Shown here piece by piece: positions 51,918 to 60,807 of a stretch of 64,000 nucleotides of DNA. Source of the DNA: Streptomyces sp. NK15101 (GTDB lineage: Bacteria > Actinomycetota > Actinomycetes > Streptomycetales > Streptomycetaceae); assembly GCF_020400725.1 (NCBI RefSeq), contig NZ_JAINVG010000007.1, forward strand, positions 62,001 through 126,000, given 5' to 3'. The translations under genes were made by a program, and so were the position numbers. Each line of letters starts with the position of its first letter. Position 1 is the first letter of the stretch. Below the pieces are notes generated by a model. That model saw nothing but the letters and a program-made list of their open reading frames with translations, was not told the DNA's origin and searched no databases.

Positions 51918-52949
51918 ATGTCGAAGATCAAGCCCAGCAAGGGCGCCCCCTACGCACGGATCCTCGGTGTCGGCGGTTACCGCCCCACCCGGGTCGTGCC
52001 GAACGAGGTGATCCTCGAGAAGATCGACTCGTCCGACGAGTGGATCCGCTCGCGCTCCGGCATCGCGACCCGCCACTGGGCGTCCCCCGAGGAGACCGTC
52101 ACCGCGATGTCGGTGGAGGCCTCGGGCAAGGCGATCGCCGACGCGGGGATCACCCCGGAGCAGATCGGCGCGGTCATCGTCTCCACGGTGTCGCACTTCA
52201 AGCAGACCCCGGCCGTGGCCACCGAGATCGCCGACAAGGTCGGCGCCGGCAAGCCGGCCGCGTTCGACATCTCCGCCGGCTGCGCGGGCTTCGGCTACGG
52301 CCTGACGCTCGCCAAGGGCATGATCGTCGAGGGTTCGGCGGAGTACGTGCTCGTCATCGGTGTCGAGCGGCTCAGCGACCTGACGGATCTGGAGGACCGC
52401 GCGACGGCCTTCCTGTTCGGCGACGGCGCCGGTGCCGTGGTCGTCGGCCCCTCGGACGAGCCGCACATCGGCCCCACGGTCTGGGGTTCCGAGGGCGACA
52501 AGTCCGAGACGATCAAGCAGACCGTGCCGTGGAACGAGTTCCAGGTCGGCGACGTCTCGAACCTGCCGCTGAACTCGGCCGGCGAGATCAAGTTCCCCGC
52601 CATCACGCAGGAGGGTCAGGCGGTCTTCCGCTGGGCCGTCTTCGAGATGGCGAAGGTCGCCCAGCAGGCCCTGGACGCCGCCGGCATCACGGCGGACGAC
52701 CTGGACGTCTTCATCCCGCACCAGGCGAACATGCGGATCATCGACTCGATGGTGAAGACTCTGAAGCTGCCGGAGCACGTCACGGTCGCCCGTGACGTGG
52801 AGACCACCGGCAACACCTCGGCCGCCTCGATCCCGCTCGCGATGGAGCGGCTCCTGGCGACCGGGAAGGCGAAGAGCGGCGACACCGCGCTCGTCATCGG
52901 CTTCGGGGCGGGTCTCGTCTACGCCGCCACGGTCGTTACTCTCCCCTAG
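51918..52949 (+). CDS. fabH: 3-oxoacyl-ACP synthase III FabH
   Basis: The 343-aa thiolase-fold enzyme condenses an acyl-CoA starter with malonyl-ACP to begin fatty acid synthesis; streptomycete FabH accepts branched starters. The catalytic triad is visible: C122 in SAGCAGFGYG, H268 in IPHQANMRI and N299 in TTGNTSAAS. ATG 51918 was taken with AAGGGAG about 12 bases upstream; GTG 51906 abuts that site too closely. Confidence 0.96.
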   Translation: MSKIKPSKGAPYARILGVGGYRPTRVVPNEVILEKIDSSDEWIRSRSGIATRHWASPEETVTAMSVEASGKAIADAGITPEQIGAVIVSTVSHFKQTPAVATEIADKVGAGKPAAFDISAGCAGFGYGLTLAKGMIVEGSAEYVLVIGVERLSDLTDLEDRATAFLFGDGAGAVVVGPSDEPHIGPTVWGSEGDKSETIKQTVPWNEFQVGDVSNLPLNSAGEIKFPAITQEGQAVFRWAVFEMAKVAQQALDAAGITADDLDVFIPHQANMRIIDSMVKTLKLPEHVTVARDVETTGNTSAASIPLAMERLLATGKAKSGDTALVIGFGAGLVYAATVVTLP

Positions 52950-53008
52950 GCACTCCGGACCTTCCGGAAGCCGTTTCCCTCAGTACAGACACAAGAAGGA
53001 GCGCCACC

Positions 53009-53257
53009 ATGGCCGCCACCCAGGAAGAGATCGTCAAGGGTCTCGCCGAGATCGTCAACGAGATCGCCGGCATCCCGGTCGAGGACGTCGAGCTCGACAA
53101 GTCCTTCACCGACGACCTGGACGTCGACTCCCTGTCCATGGTCGAGGTCGTCGTGGCCGCCGAAGAGCGCTTCGACGTCAAGATCCCGGACGAGGACGTC
53201 AAGAACCTCAAGACGGTCGGCGACGCCGCCGACTACATCCTGAAGCACCAGGACTGA
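53009..53257 (+). CDS. acpP: Acyl carrier protein AcpP
   Basis: The 82-aa acidic protein has the phosphopantetheine attachment Ser41 in LDVDSLSMVE. It carries growing acyl chains for the Fab enzymes encoded around it. AAGGAG lies a few bases before ATG 53009. The gene order fabD-fabH-acpP-fabF is the standard actinobacterial fatty acid operon. Confidence 0.97.
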   Translation: MAATQEEIVKGLAEIVNEIAGIPVEDVELDKSFTDDLDVDSLSMVEVVVAAEERFDVKIPDEDVKNLKTVGDAADYILKHQD

Positions 53258-53351
53258 TTCGGCCCCTGCCGACTCGGTCCACGCTGACTCGGTCCGCCAC
53301 CCGGCGGTGGCGCCGTATTCCGACCATCACACACATGGAGAACGAATTCCT

Positions 53352-54614
53352 GTGAGCTCGACCAATCGCACCGTGGTCGTCACCGGTATCGGCGCAACCA
53401 CACCGCTGGGTGGCGACTCCGCGTCGACCTGGGAAGGTCTTCTCGCGGGGCGCTCCGGCGTCAAGCCCCTGGAGGGCGAGCGGTTCGCCGAACTGCCCGT
53501 CCAGATCGCGGCGCTCGCCGCGGTCGACCCCGGCGACGTGCTGCCCCGCCCGCTCGCCCGCAAGCTGGACCGCTCGGCGCAGTTCGCGCTGATCGCGGCC
53601 CGCGAGGCCTGGGCCGACGCGGGCTACACCGCCCCGGCGGGCGAGGACTCGTCCGTCGCCCCCGAGCGGCTCGGCTCCGTCATCGCCTCCGGCATCGGCG
53701 GTGTCACCACGCTGCTCGACCAGTACGACGTGCTGAAGGAGAAGGGCGTCCGCCGCGTCTCCCCGCACACCGTGCCCATGCTCATGCCCAACAGCCCCTC
53801 CGCGAACGTGGGTCTGGAGGTGAACGCCCGGGCGGGCGTCCACACCCCCGTCTCCGCCTGTGCGTCGGGTGCCGAGGCGATCGGCTACGCCGTCGAGATG
53901 ATCCGTACCGGCCGTGCCGACGTGGTCGTCGCCGGCGGTACCGAGGCCGCGATCCACCCGCTGCCGATCGCCGCCTTCGCCAACATGATGGCGATGTCCA
54001 AGAACAACGACGAGCCGACGAAGGCCTCGCGTCCCTACGACACCGGCCGTGACGGCTTCGTGCTCGGCGAGGGCGCCGGCGTCGTGATCCTCGAGTCCGA
54101 GGAGCACGCGAAGGCCCGCGGCGCCCGCATCTACTGCGAGGTGCTCGGCCAGGGCCTGTCGGCCGACAGCCACCACATCGCGCAGCCCGAGCCGACCGGC
54201 CGGGGCATCGCCGCCGCGATGCAGAACCTGCTGGACTCCACGGACCTCAAGCCGTCCGAGGTCGTCCACCTCAACGCGCACGCCACGTCGACGCCGCAGG
54301 GCGACGTCGCCGAGATCAAGGCGCTGCGGAAGGTCCTGGGCGACGACCTGGACCACGTCGCGATCTCCGCGACGAAGTCGATGACCGGTCACCTCCTCGG
54401 TGGCGCGGGCGGCATCGAGACCGTCGCGACGGTCCTGGCGCTCCACCACCGCGTGGCCCCGCCGACGATCAACGTCGACGACCTGGACCCCGAGGTCGAG
54501 GCCGACATCGTCCGCGGCGAGCCGCGCGAGCTCCCGCAGGGCACGATCGCCGCGATCAACAACAGCTTCGGTTTCGGCGGCCACAACGTGGTGCTGGCGT
54601 TCCGCACGGTCTGA
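53352..54614 (+). CDS. fabF: 3-oxoacyl-ACP synthase II FabF
   Basis: The 420-aa elongating ketosynthase has the catalytic Cys170 in VSACASGAEAIGYA and histidines H310 (HLNAHATSTPQGD) and H347 (SMTGHLLG). GTG 53352 is the start, with GGAG about 12 bases upstream. A terminator 18 bases past its stop closes the operon. Confidence 0.96.
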   Translation: MSSTNRTVVVTGIGATTPLGGDSASTWEGLLAGRSGVKPLEGERFAELPVQIAALAAVDPGDVLPRPLARKLDRSAQFALIAAREAWADAGYTAPAGEDSSVAPERLGSVIASGIGGVTTLLDQYDVLKEKGVRRVSPHTVPMLMPNSPSANVGLEVNARAGVHTPVSACASGAEAIGYAVEMIRTGRADVVVAGGTEAAIHPLPIAAFANMMAMSKNNDEPTKASRPYDTGRDGFVLGEGAGVVILESEEHAKARGARIYCEVLGQGLSADSHHIAQPEPTGRGIAAAMQNLLDSTDLKPSEVVHLNAHATSTPQGDVAEIKALRKVLGDDLDHVAISATKSMTGHLLGGAGGIETVATVLALHHRVAPPTINVDDLDPEVEADIVRGEPRELPQGTIAAINNSFGFGGHNVVLAFRTV

Positions 54615-54631
54615 CCCGCGCTCGACGCGTG

Positions 54632-54661
54632 AGGCCCACCCCCCGGTCGGGGGGTGGGCCT
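54632..54661. terminator. Terminator hairpin after fabF
   Basis: AGGCCCACCCCCC and its complement (54632-54644 with 54649-54661) form a perfect 13-bp stem with a 4-base loop, followed by TTCGT. It ends the fab operon. Confidence 0.88.
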
Positions 54662-54831
54662 TCGTCGTACGGCGGGTCGGCGCAGCGCGAACGCCGCCGT
54701 TCCGCGCTCATCAGGATCTGGTCGAGGACGACGTGGCCGCCGGTGACGGGGACGATCTCCTCCCGCTGGGCGAAGGCGACCAGGAGGCGTCGCGGACGAC
54801 GGGCCGGGGCCTGTCGCCGTCGCCCGGAGCG

Positions 54832-55326
54832 TCAGACGACCTGGTGCAGCCAGCGGACGGGGGCGCCCTCGCCCGCGTACCGGAAGGGTTCCAGCTCGTC
54901 GTCCCAGGGCTTTCCGAGCAGCTTGGCGATCTCCGCCTCCAGTTGGGTCTCGCCCTGCGCGGAGCGTGCGAGGGCGGCCCGCAGCCGGTCCTCGGGGACC
55001 AGGATGTCGCCGTGCATGCCGGTGACGGCGTGGAAGATGCCCAGGTCGGGGGTGGCGCTGTAGCGCTCGCCCTCGGCGGTGGGGCAGGGTTCCGCGGTGA
55101 CCTCGAAGCGGAGCATCTGCCAGCCGCGGAGCGCGGAGGCGAGCTTGGAGGCGGTGCCGGTCTGGCCCTGCCAGGAGAACTCGGCTCTCCAGGTGCCGGG
55201 GGACGCCGGCTGGCGGATCCAGTCGAGCTGGACCCTCGCACCGAGGACACCCGCGACCGCCCATTCGACGTGCGGGCACATCGCGCGCGGTGCGGAGTGA
55301 ACGTACAGGACTCCACGTGTCGTCAC
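54832..55326 (-). CDS. DUF3145 domain protein
   Basis: The 164-aa protein reads TTRGVLYVHSAPRAMCPHVEWAV..., with WRAEFSWQGQTGTASKLASAL, GIFHAVTGMHGDILVPEDRLR and WDDELEPFRYAGEGAPVRWLH, the conserved DUF3145 sequence of actinobacteria. Function is unknown; its persistent location beside fabF suggests a lipid link. GTG 55326 with GGAGG 5 bases upstream is the start. Beyond its TGA the same frame stays coding-like for about 50 codons. Confidence 0.88.
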   Translation of the reverse strand: MTTRGVLYVHSAPRAMCPHVEWAVAGVLGARVQLDWIRQPASPGTWRAEFSWQGQTGTASKLASALRGWQMLRFEVTAEPCPTAEGERYSATPDLGIFHAVTGMHGDILVPEDRLRAALARSAQGETQLEAEIAKLLGKPWDDELEPFRYAGEGAPVRWLHQVV

Positions 55327-55585
55327 CGGGACCTCCAGTGTGGGACGAGGTTCGCCTTTCCCAGCGGCCTCAGTAAACAGCATCAGGAGATGAACATCGC
55401 AAACCATCTAAAAGGGGACAGCATGTGACGTGATGTAATTTACCGGAGCCGGTCGGCAAAGGCGCCTCTGGTTCGACGGGGGAAAAGCTACCGTGCCGCG
55501 CCGTCATCGGTGTGACGTACGGTCGGTCCGGGGGCGGGTGAACACCAAGCTTTCACCCGCCAGGACGCCGAAGGAGGGGCCGGGT

Positions 55586-56479
55586 ATGCGCGGCCGACGC
55601 CGATTCCGTACCGCTGTCGCCGCCGCGACGGCCGCGCTGCTGTGCGGCGGGGTGCTCTCCGGCTGCACGGCCGGGGACCCGCGGCAGGCCTCCCCCGTCG
55701 AGGCGGCCACGCCGGCGCCGAAGCCGAGACCGACGCCGTCCTGGGACGTCTCCCCCACCTCCGTCGCGGCCGTCGGCGACTCCGTGACCCGCGCCTTCGA
55801 CGCGTGCTCCGTCCTCGCCGACTGCCCCGAGGCGTCCTGGGCGACGGGCACGGACACCGCCGTCAACAGTCTGGCGCTGCGGCTGCTCGGCCCGGAGAAG
55901 GTGGCCACCCGCAGCTGGAACCTGGCCAGGACGGGTGCGCTGATGGCGGAGCTCCCCGCACAGATGGCCGGGGCGGCGGCCGAGAAGCCCGAGTTGGTGA
56001 CGGTGATGATGGGGGCGAACGACGCCTGCCGGGCCACCCCGGACCTCATGACCCCGGTCGCCGATTTCCGCGCCTCCTTCGAGGCGGCCCTCGCCCGGCT
56101 GCGGGCGGGCGCGCCGAAGGCGCAGGTGTACGTGGCGAGCGTCCCGGACCTGAAGCACCTGTGGTCGACGGGGCGGGTGAGCCCGAGGGGACTGGAGGTG
56201 TGGAAGCTGGGGATCTGCGGCGCGATGCTGGCGAACGCGGAGGACCTGGGTCCGGTGGCGGAGCGGCGGCGGGCGGCGGTGCGGGACCGGGTGGTGGCGT
56301 ACAACGGGGTCCTGGAGGAGGTCTGCGCGAAGGACGCGCGCTGCCGGTACGACGGCGGGGCGGTCTTCGGGTTCCGCTTCGGCGGCGGGCAGTTGAGTCC
56401 CTGGGACTGGTTCCATCCGAGCAGGGACGGGCAGGCGCGGCTCGCGGAGCTGGCGTACCGGCGGATCACGGAGGAGTGA
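55586..56479 (+). CDS. GDSL/SGNH-family lipoprotein esterase
   Basis: The 297-aa protein has a lipoprotein signal (GGVLSGCTAG), a Pro-rich linker and an SGNH hydrolase domain: nucleophile in AVGDSVTRAF, Asn in VMMGANDAC, and the catalytic Asp/His in SPWDWFHPS near the end. It should act on acyl esters outside the cell. The ATG at 55586 is preferred with GGAGG upstream over a GTG at 55493, which would add 31 non-signal residues. Confidence 0.88.
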   Translation: MRGRRRFRTAVAAATAALLCGGVLSGCTAGDPRQASPVEAATPAPKPRPTPSWDVSPTSVAAVGDSVTRAFDACSVLADCPEASWATGTDTAVNSLALRLLGPEKVATRSWNLARTGALMAELPAQMAGAAAEKPELVTVMMGANDACRATPDLMTPVADFRASFEAALARLRAGAPKAQVYVASVPDLKHLWSTGRVSPRGLEVWKLGICGAMLANAEDLGPVAERRRAAVRDRVVAYNGVLEEVCAKDARCRYDGGAVFGFRFGGGQLSPWDWFHPSRDGQARLAELAYRRITEE

Positions 56480-56481
56480 GG

Positions 56482-56517
56482 GGCCCCGGGGCGGTTGTCA
56501 GGTGCCGCCCCGGGGCC
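56482..56517. terminator. Bidirectional terminator between GDSL and GH3 genes
   Basis: A perfect 13-bp stem (56482-56494 with 56505-56517, GGCCCCGGGGCGG) encloses a 10-base loop and sits between two convergent genes, so it can end transcription from both sides. Confidence 0.8.
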
Positions 56518-56539
56518 GGTCGTGGGGGTGTCCGGCGGG

Positions 56540-58984
56540 TCAGATCTCCAGGGTGGCGGTCAGGCGGCCGTCCGTGAGGGAGCGGGCCGCGACGACCTCG
56601 TACGTCCCGGTGACGAGGGTCCAGTCGTTCTTGTCCTCGTCCCAGATCTCGAAGGCGCGGCGGGGCAGCGCGATCTCGGCCTCGACGGTCTCTCCGGCCC
56701 CCGCCTCGACGCTCGCGAAGCCGGCGAGCCAGCGGGCGGGGCGCTCCACGGGGTCCGACACGGGGGCCAGGTAGATCTGGACGGTCTCGCGGCCCGGCCG
56801 GTCGCCGGTGTTGGTGATCCGGACGGTGGCCGTGTCGGGGGTCGCGGCCAGCGAGTCGTACGACCAGGTGGTGTAGCCGAGGCCGTGGCCGAAGGGGTAC
56901 GCGGGGACGGTGCCGGCCCTGTCCCAGGCGCGGTAGCCGATGAAGACGCCCTCGGCGTAGTGCAGTTCGCCGTCCGTCGGGGTGACCTCGGTGACGGGGG
57001 CGTCGGCGAGGGCCACGGGCCAGGTGGTGGGGAGGCGGCCGCCGGGCTCCTCGGCGCCGGTGAGGACGTCGGCGAGGGCGGCGCCGCCCTCCTGGCCGGG
57101 GAACCAGCCGAGCAGGATCGCGGCCACGTCCTCGCGCCAGGGCAGTTCGACCGGGGAGCCGGCGTTGACGACGACCACGGTGTTCGGGTTGGCGGCGGCC
57201 ACGGCCCGTACGAGGTCGTCCTGGCGGCCGGGGAGGGCGAGGTCCTTGCGGTCGAAGCCCTCGGACTCGACGCGCTCGGTGGTGGCGACGACCACGACGG
57301 CGGTGTCGGCGGCGCGGGCGGCCTCGACGGCCTCGGCGATCAGTTCGTCGGGGTCACGGCGGGGACCGAGGTGGACGAAGGAGAACATGACGGCCGGGAG
57401 CGGGGCCGCGAACTCCTTGTCCAGGGTGTGCAGCAGGGAGACCTCGACGGTCTCGCCGGCGGTGAGCACGACCTTGCCGCGCTCGACCGGGGAGCCGAAG
57501 AAGGCCTCGAAGGGGTCGGTCTCGGGGCCCATGACCTGGGTGCCGTCGAAGACGGTCCGGCCGGCGACGGTGAGGGTGAAGGCGCCGAGGCCGCGGGTGC
57601 CGAAGGCGTGCTCGCCGGACTCGCGCGGGGTGAAGGTGCCGAGGACCTCGACGGAGGCGAGGGCCTCGTGGGTGGCGCCCGCGGGGAGGTCGTCGCCGAT
57701 CCACTGGACCTGGCCGTTGGGCAGGGAGCCCTCGCCGATGACGTTCCCCGCGGCGTCGCGGCAGCGGGCGCGGAGGGTGAACCCCGGCGAGACGGAGCCG
57801 GCGGGGGCGAGTTCCTCGCTGGGGTCGGCGCCGACGCAGAAGGTCAGGGAGCCGTCGGGGAGGGCGGCGGCGAGGCCGTCGAGCGGGGAGACGACGTGGT
57901 CGGGGAAGACCTGGGCGGAGCCGCCGCCGAGGACCCGGGCGTCGCGGGCGGCGGCGCCGGAGAGGGCGACGGTGCCGCTCTTCAGGGGCAGGGCGCCGTT
58001 CTCGTTCCGTACGAGGACGAAGCCGCGGCGGGCGATCTCGCGGGCGAGGGCGTCGCCGTCGACGGCGGCGGGGTGTTCGGTGACGACCGGCGGGGCGCCT
58101 TCGAGGGCGCCGACGCGGGCGGCGAGCCGCAGGACGTTGCGCACGGCCGTGTCGACGGCGGACTCCTCGACCTCGCCGGCGCGGACGGCGGCGGCGAGGG
58201 CCGGGCCGTAGACGGTGACGGGGCCGGGCATGGCGACGTCGAGGCCGCCCGCGATGCCGGCGGTGGTGGAGCGGGCGGCCATCCAGTCGGAGACGTTGTA
58301 GCCGTCGAAGCCCCACTCGCCGCGCAGGACCTCGTTCACGAGCTGGTGGTGCTCGGTCATCGTGACGCCGTTGACCTGGTTGTAGGCGGTCATGATGCCC
58401 CAGGGGCGGGCGTTCCTGACGATGGCTTCGAAGGGGGCGAGGTAGAGCTCGCGGAGGGGGCGCGGGGCGATCCTGTTGTCGACGGTGAAGCGGTCGGTCT
58501 CGGCGTCGTTGGCGACGAAGTGCTTGACGGTGGTGCCGACGCCGCCGTCCTGGACGCCCTGGACGTATCCGGTGCCGATGGCGCCGGTGAGGTACGGGTC
58601 CTCGCTGTAGGCCTCGAAGTGGCGGCCGCCGAGCGGGGTGCGGTGCAGGTTGACCGTGGGCGCGAGGAGGACGTGGACGCCCTTGCGGCGGGCCTCCTGC
58701 GCGAGGAGCCGGCCGGCGCGGCGGGCGAGCGCGGGGTCCCAGGCGGCGGCGAGCGCGGTCGGGGACGGGAGCGCGACGGACGGGTCGTCGGCGGTCCAGC
58801 GGACGCCGCGGACGCCGATGGGGCCGTCGGACATGACCAGGGACTTCAGGCCGATCTCCGGCAGGGCGGGCAGGGACCACATGTCCTGGCCGGCGAGCAG
58901 CCGGGCCTTGGCGTCCAGGTCGAGCTTGCCGAGCGCCGCCTCGACGGCCGCGTTCCTCACGGTCTCCGCGGTGTTCTCCGCCAT
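56540..58984 (-). CDS. Glycoside hydrolase family 3 beta-glucosidase
   Basis: The 814-aa protein has the GH3 N-terminal barrel (MSDGPIGVRG, KHFVANDAETDR, nucleophile Asp in GYNVSDWMA near residue 230), the C-terminal alpha/beta domain (VESEGFDRKDLALPG), an inserted PA14-like domain (GAFTLTVAGRTVFDG) and a fibronectin-III-like end. No signal peptide is seen, so it likely acts on sugars taken up. ATG 58984 follows GAGGAGG. A TetR regulator is divergent, with an operator in the gap. Confidence 0.95.
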   Translation of the reverse strand: MAENTAETVRNAAVEAALGKLDLDAKARLLAGQDMWSLPALPEIGLKSLVMSDGPIGVRGVRWTADDPSVALPSPTALAAAWDPALARRAGRLLAQEARRKGVHVLLAPTVNLHRTPLGGRHFEAYSEDPYLTGAIGTGYVQGVQDGGVGTTVKHFVANDAETDRFTVDNRIAPRPLRELYLAPFEAIVRNARPWGIMTAYNQVNGVTMTEHHQLVNEVLRGEWGFDGYNVSDWMAARSTTAGIAGGLDVAMPGPVTVYGPALAAAVRAGEVEESAVDTAVRNVLRLAARVGALEGAPPVVTEHPAAVDGDALAREIARRGFVLVRNENGALPLKSGTVALSGAAARDARVLGGGSAQVFPDHVVSPLDGLAAALPDGSLTFCVGADPSEELAPAGSVSPGFTLRARCRDAAGNVIGEGSLPNGQVQWIGDDLPAGATHEALASVEVLGTFTPRESGEHAFGTRGLGAFTLTVAGRTVFDGTQVMGPETDPFEAFFGSPVERGKVVLTAGETVEVSLLHTLDKEFAAPLPAVMFSFVHLGPRRDPDELIAEAVEAARAADTAVVVVATTERVESEGFDRKDLALPGRQDDLVRAVAAANPNTVVVVNAGSPVELPWREDVAAILLGWFPGQEGGAALADVLTGAEEPGGRLPTTWPVALADAPVTEVTPTDGELHYAEGVFIGYRAWDRAGTVPAYPFGHGLGYTTWSYDSLAATPDTATVRITNTGDRPGRETVQIYLAPVSDPVERPARWLAGFASVEAGAGETVEAEIALPRRAFEIWDEDKNDWTLVTGTYEVVAARSLTDGRLTATLEI

Positions 58985-59038
58985 GGCCGTACCTCCTCGT
59001 TGACGTACCGGTGACCCCGATGCGCCCATCGTGCACAC

Positions 59039-59060
59039 ACCTACCTGTAGATCGGTAGGT
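59039..59060. promoter_or_regulatory. TetR operator between GH3 and its regulator
   Basis: ACCTACC (59039-59045) and GGTAGGT (59054-59060) are perfect inverted 7-mers 8 bases apart in an AT-richer patch of the 163-base divergent gap, a typical TetR site covering both promoters. Confidence 0.7.
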
Positions 59061-59147
59061 TAAGTTACCTTTCCGTTACTCGCGGAACGGGACGAGCGGG
59101 TACGGTCCTCTCGGACGGGACGGACCACGCGGAAGGAGGCCACGGCG

Positions 59148-59723
59148 ATGGTGCGGGCCAGGAGCGAGGAGCGGCGCGCGGACATCCTGCGCGCCGCCCT
59201 CGAAGTGATCGCCGAGCGCGGCTACCGGGGCGCCACCCTCGGCTCCGTCGCCGAGCGCGTCGGGCTGACCCAGCAGGGACTGCTGCACTACTACCCGACG
59301 AAGGAGGCGCTGCTCGTCGCGGTCCTGGAGGAGCGCGACCGCTGGGACACGAGCGGGGGCCCCGACCGGGAGGGCTGGCGGCTCGACCTCCTGGAGTCGC
59401 TCGTCGAGTACAACGCGATGCGGCCGGGGATCGTGCAGACCTTCTCCGCGCTGCTCGGCGAGAGCGTCACGGACGGGCACCCGGCGCGGGAGTTCTTCAC
59501 CGAGCGGTACACGCAGGTGCGGGCCAACATGGCGGCCGTCCTGCGCCTGGAGTTCGGCGAGCGGCTGCCCGGCGGCCTCACCCCGGAGCGGGCGGCACCG
59601 CTGCTCACGGCGGTGATGGACGGCCTCCAGTACCAGTGGCTCCTGGACCCGTCGGCGGTGGACATGCCGGGCGCCTTCCGGGACTTCCTGCGACTGCTGC
59701 GGGGGGACGAGGACAGCCCTTAG
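59148..59723 (+). CDS. TetR-family regulator of the beta-glucosidase gene
   Basis: The 191-aa protein has the TetR HTH (RADILRAALEVIAERGYRGATLGSVAERVGLTQQGLLHYYPTKEALL split over about 10-57). It is divergent from the GH3 gene, with a clear inverted repeat in the gap, so local repression relieved by a sugar or aglycone is likely. ATG 59148 follows GGAAGGAGG. The C-terminal ligand domain gives no hint of the inducer. Confidence 0.9.
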   Translation: MVRARSEERRADILRAALEVIAERGYRGATLGSVAERVGLTQQGLLHYYPTKEALLVAVLEERDRWDTSGGPDREGWRLDLLESLVEYNAMRPGIVQTFSALLGESVTDGHPAREFFTERYTQVRANMAAVLRLEFGERLPGGLTPERAAPLLTAVMDGLQYQWLLDPSAVDMPGAFRDFLRLLRGDEDSP

Positions 59724-59728
59724 GAAGG

Positions 59729-59857
59729 TGGGGACGAGGGACCGGCGGGACTCGAATCCGCGGGGTGCGGCCGCCAGGTCCGGCGACCGCCCGCTCTCCC
59801 CGGGCGTCGGGGACCTCCTCCGCCCGGCTCCGCGACGGACCGCTCCGCCACGGCCCC
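59729..59857 (-). pseudogene. tRNA-like remnant
   Basis: On the minus strand the end reads GCGGATTCGAGTCCCGC, almost a T arm but with A instead of the invariant G53 opposite C61, followed by CGTCCCC-A where an acceptor end should be. The matching 5' strand GGGGCCG (one mismatch) lies 129 bases away and is followed by a TGGCGGAGCGG segment like a D arm. The interior has long extra stems and an oversized anticodon region, and the CCA end is missing. It is too long and too irregular to be a working tRNA. Confidence 0.35.
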
Positions 59858-59906
59858 GCGCCCTGCGGCGCCGCACCGCCGCGCCGCCGCACCGCCGCAC
59901 CGGATC

Positions 59907-60749
59907 CTAGGAGCGCGCCGCCGCGGGCCTCCGGCGGGTCATCGCGGCCAGGTCCTCGCCGAGCAGCGCCGGGTCCGCGGTCAGGGACGCGTGGACGGCC
60001 TCCAGGACGGGGAGTTCCGCCACCGCCGTCGCCAGGGCGACGTCCTTCGCGGCCAGGGCGACCGGGAAGTGCGAGCCGGTGGCGGTGGCCCGGCCGACGG
60101 CGCCCGCGAGCGGGCCCTCGCCGAGGGCGCGCAGCGCGAGTTCGCGGGGCAGGCCGAGGGAGCCGGCGAGCGCGAGGGCCTCGGCGACGACGGCGACCCC
60201 GCCGATGACGGCGTTGATGAGGACGAGCTTGAGGGCGGCGCCCGTGCCGGGGTCTCCGCAGGGCGTGACGGTGCCGAGCCTGTCGAGGACGCCGGCGACG
60301 GGCGAGGTGTCGCCGCCCGCGAGGATCAGCAGCTCGCCGGCGGCGGCCCGGTCGACGCTGCCCATGACGGGCGCGTCGACGAGGGTGACCCCGGCGGGAA
60401 GCCGGGCGGCGAGGGCGGCCACGGCGTCCGGCCCGACGGTCGAGGTGTCGATCCAGTGGGTGCCGGGGCGCAGCGCCGGGATCAGCTCGTCCGCGACGGC
60501 GAGGGCGGCGGCCGGATCCGCGAGCATGGTGACGACGACGTCGGCGCCCCGGACGGCCTCGGCGGGGGTCGCGGCGCGGACGGCGCCGTCGGCGACGAGG
60601 GCGTCGGCCTTGGCGGCGGTGCGGTTCCAGACGGTGAGCGGGTGCCCCGCGTCGAGGAGGCGGCGGGCCATCGGCAGGCCCATGGACCCGAGGCCGAGGA
60701 AGGCGATCCTCTGCGAAGTCCTCTGCGGGGGCTGGGTGGTGGTCTCCAT
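59907..60749 (-). CDS. NAD(P)-dependent oxidoreductase, 3-hydroxyisobutyrate dehydrogenase type
   Basis: The 280-aa protein has the Rossmann motif [18 protein letters not shown], the substrate segment [16 protein letters not shown] and the catalytic Lys in [12 protein letters not shown], as in beta-hydroxyacid dehydrogenases. ATG 60749 is the start; a longer frame to 60869 runs into the LysR gene. It diverges from a LysR gene with an operator between, so substrate-induced control is likely. The substrate is unknown. Confidence 0.88.
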   Translation of the reverse strand: METTTQPPQRTSQRIAFLGLGSMGLPMARRLLDAGHPLTVWNRTAAKADALVADGAVRAATPAEAVRGADVVVTMLADPAAALAVADELIPALRPGTHWIDTSTVGPDAVAALAARLPAGVTLVDAPVMGSVDRAAAGELLILAGGDTSPVAGVLDRLGTVTPCGDPGTGAALKLVLINAVIGGVAVVAEALALAGSLGLPRELALRALGEGPLAGAVGRATATGSHFPVALAAKDVALATAVAELPVLEAVHASLTADPALLGEDLAAMTRRRPAAARS

Positions 60750-60775
60750 GGGCCCGACGCTAGGACCGGCCGGCT

Positions 60776-60801
60776 CATGCGACAAGCGAATGTCTAGCAT
60801 G
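60776..60801. promoter_or_regulatory. Candidate LysR operator
   Basis: CATGC at 60776-60780 and GCATG at 60797-60801 are inverted, with a nested GACA-N6-TGTC (60781-60794). The site lies in the 58-base gap between the divergent dehydrogenase and LysR genes. Confidence 0.55.
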
Positions 60802-60807
60802 GCCTCC

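Noticed and set aside
56495..59014. 839-codon plus-strand frame opposite the GH3 gene
   Set aside because: Antisense shadow; the minus strand carries complete GH3 motifs.
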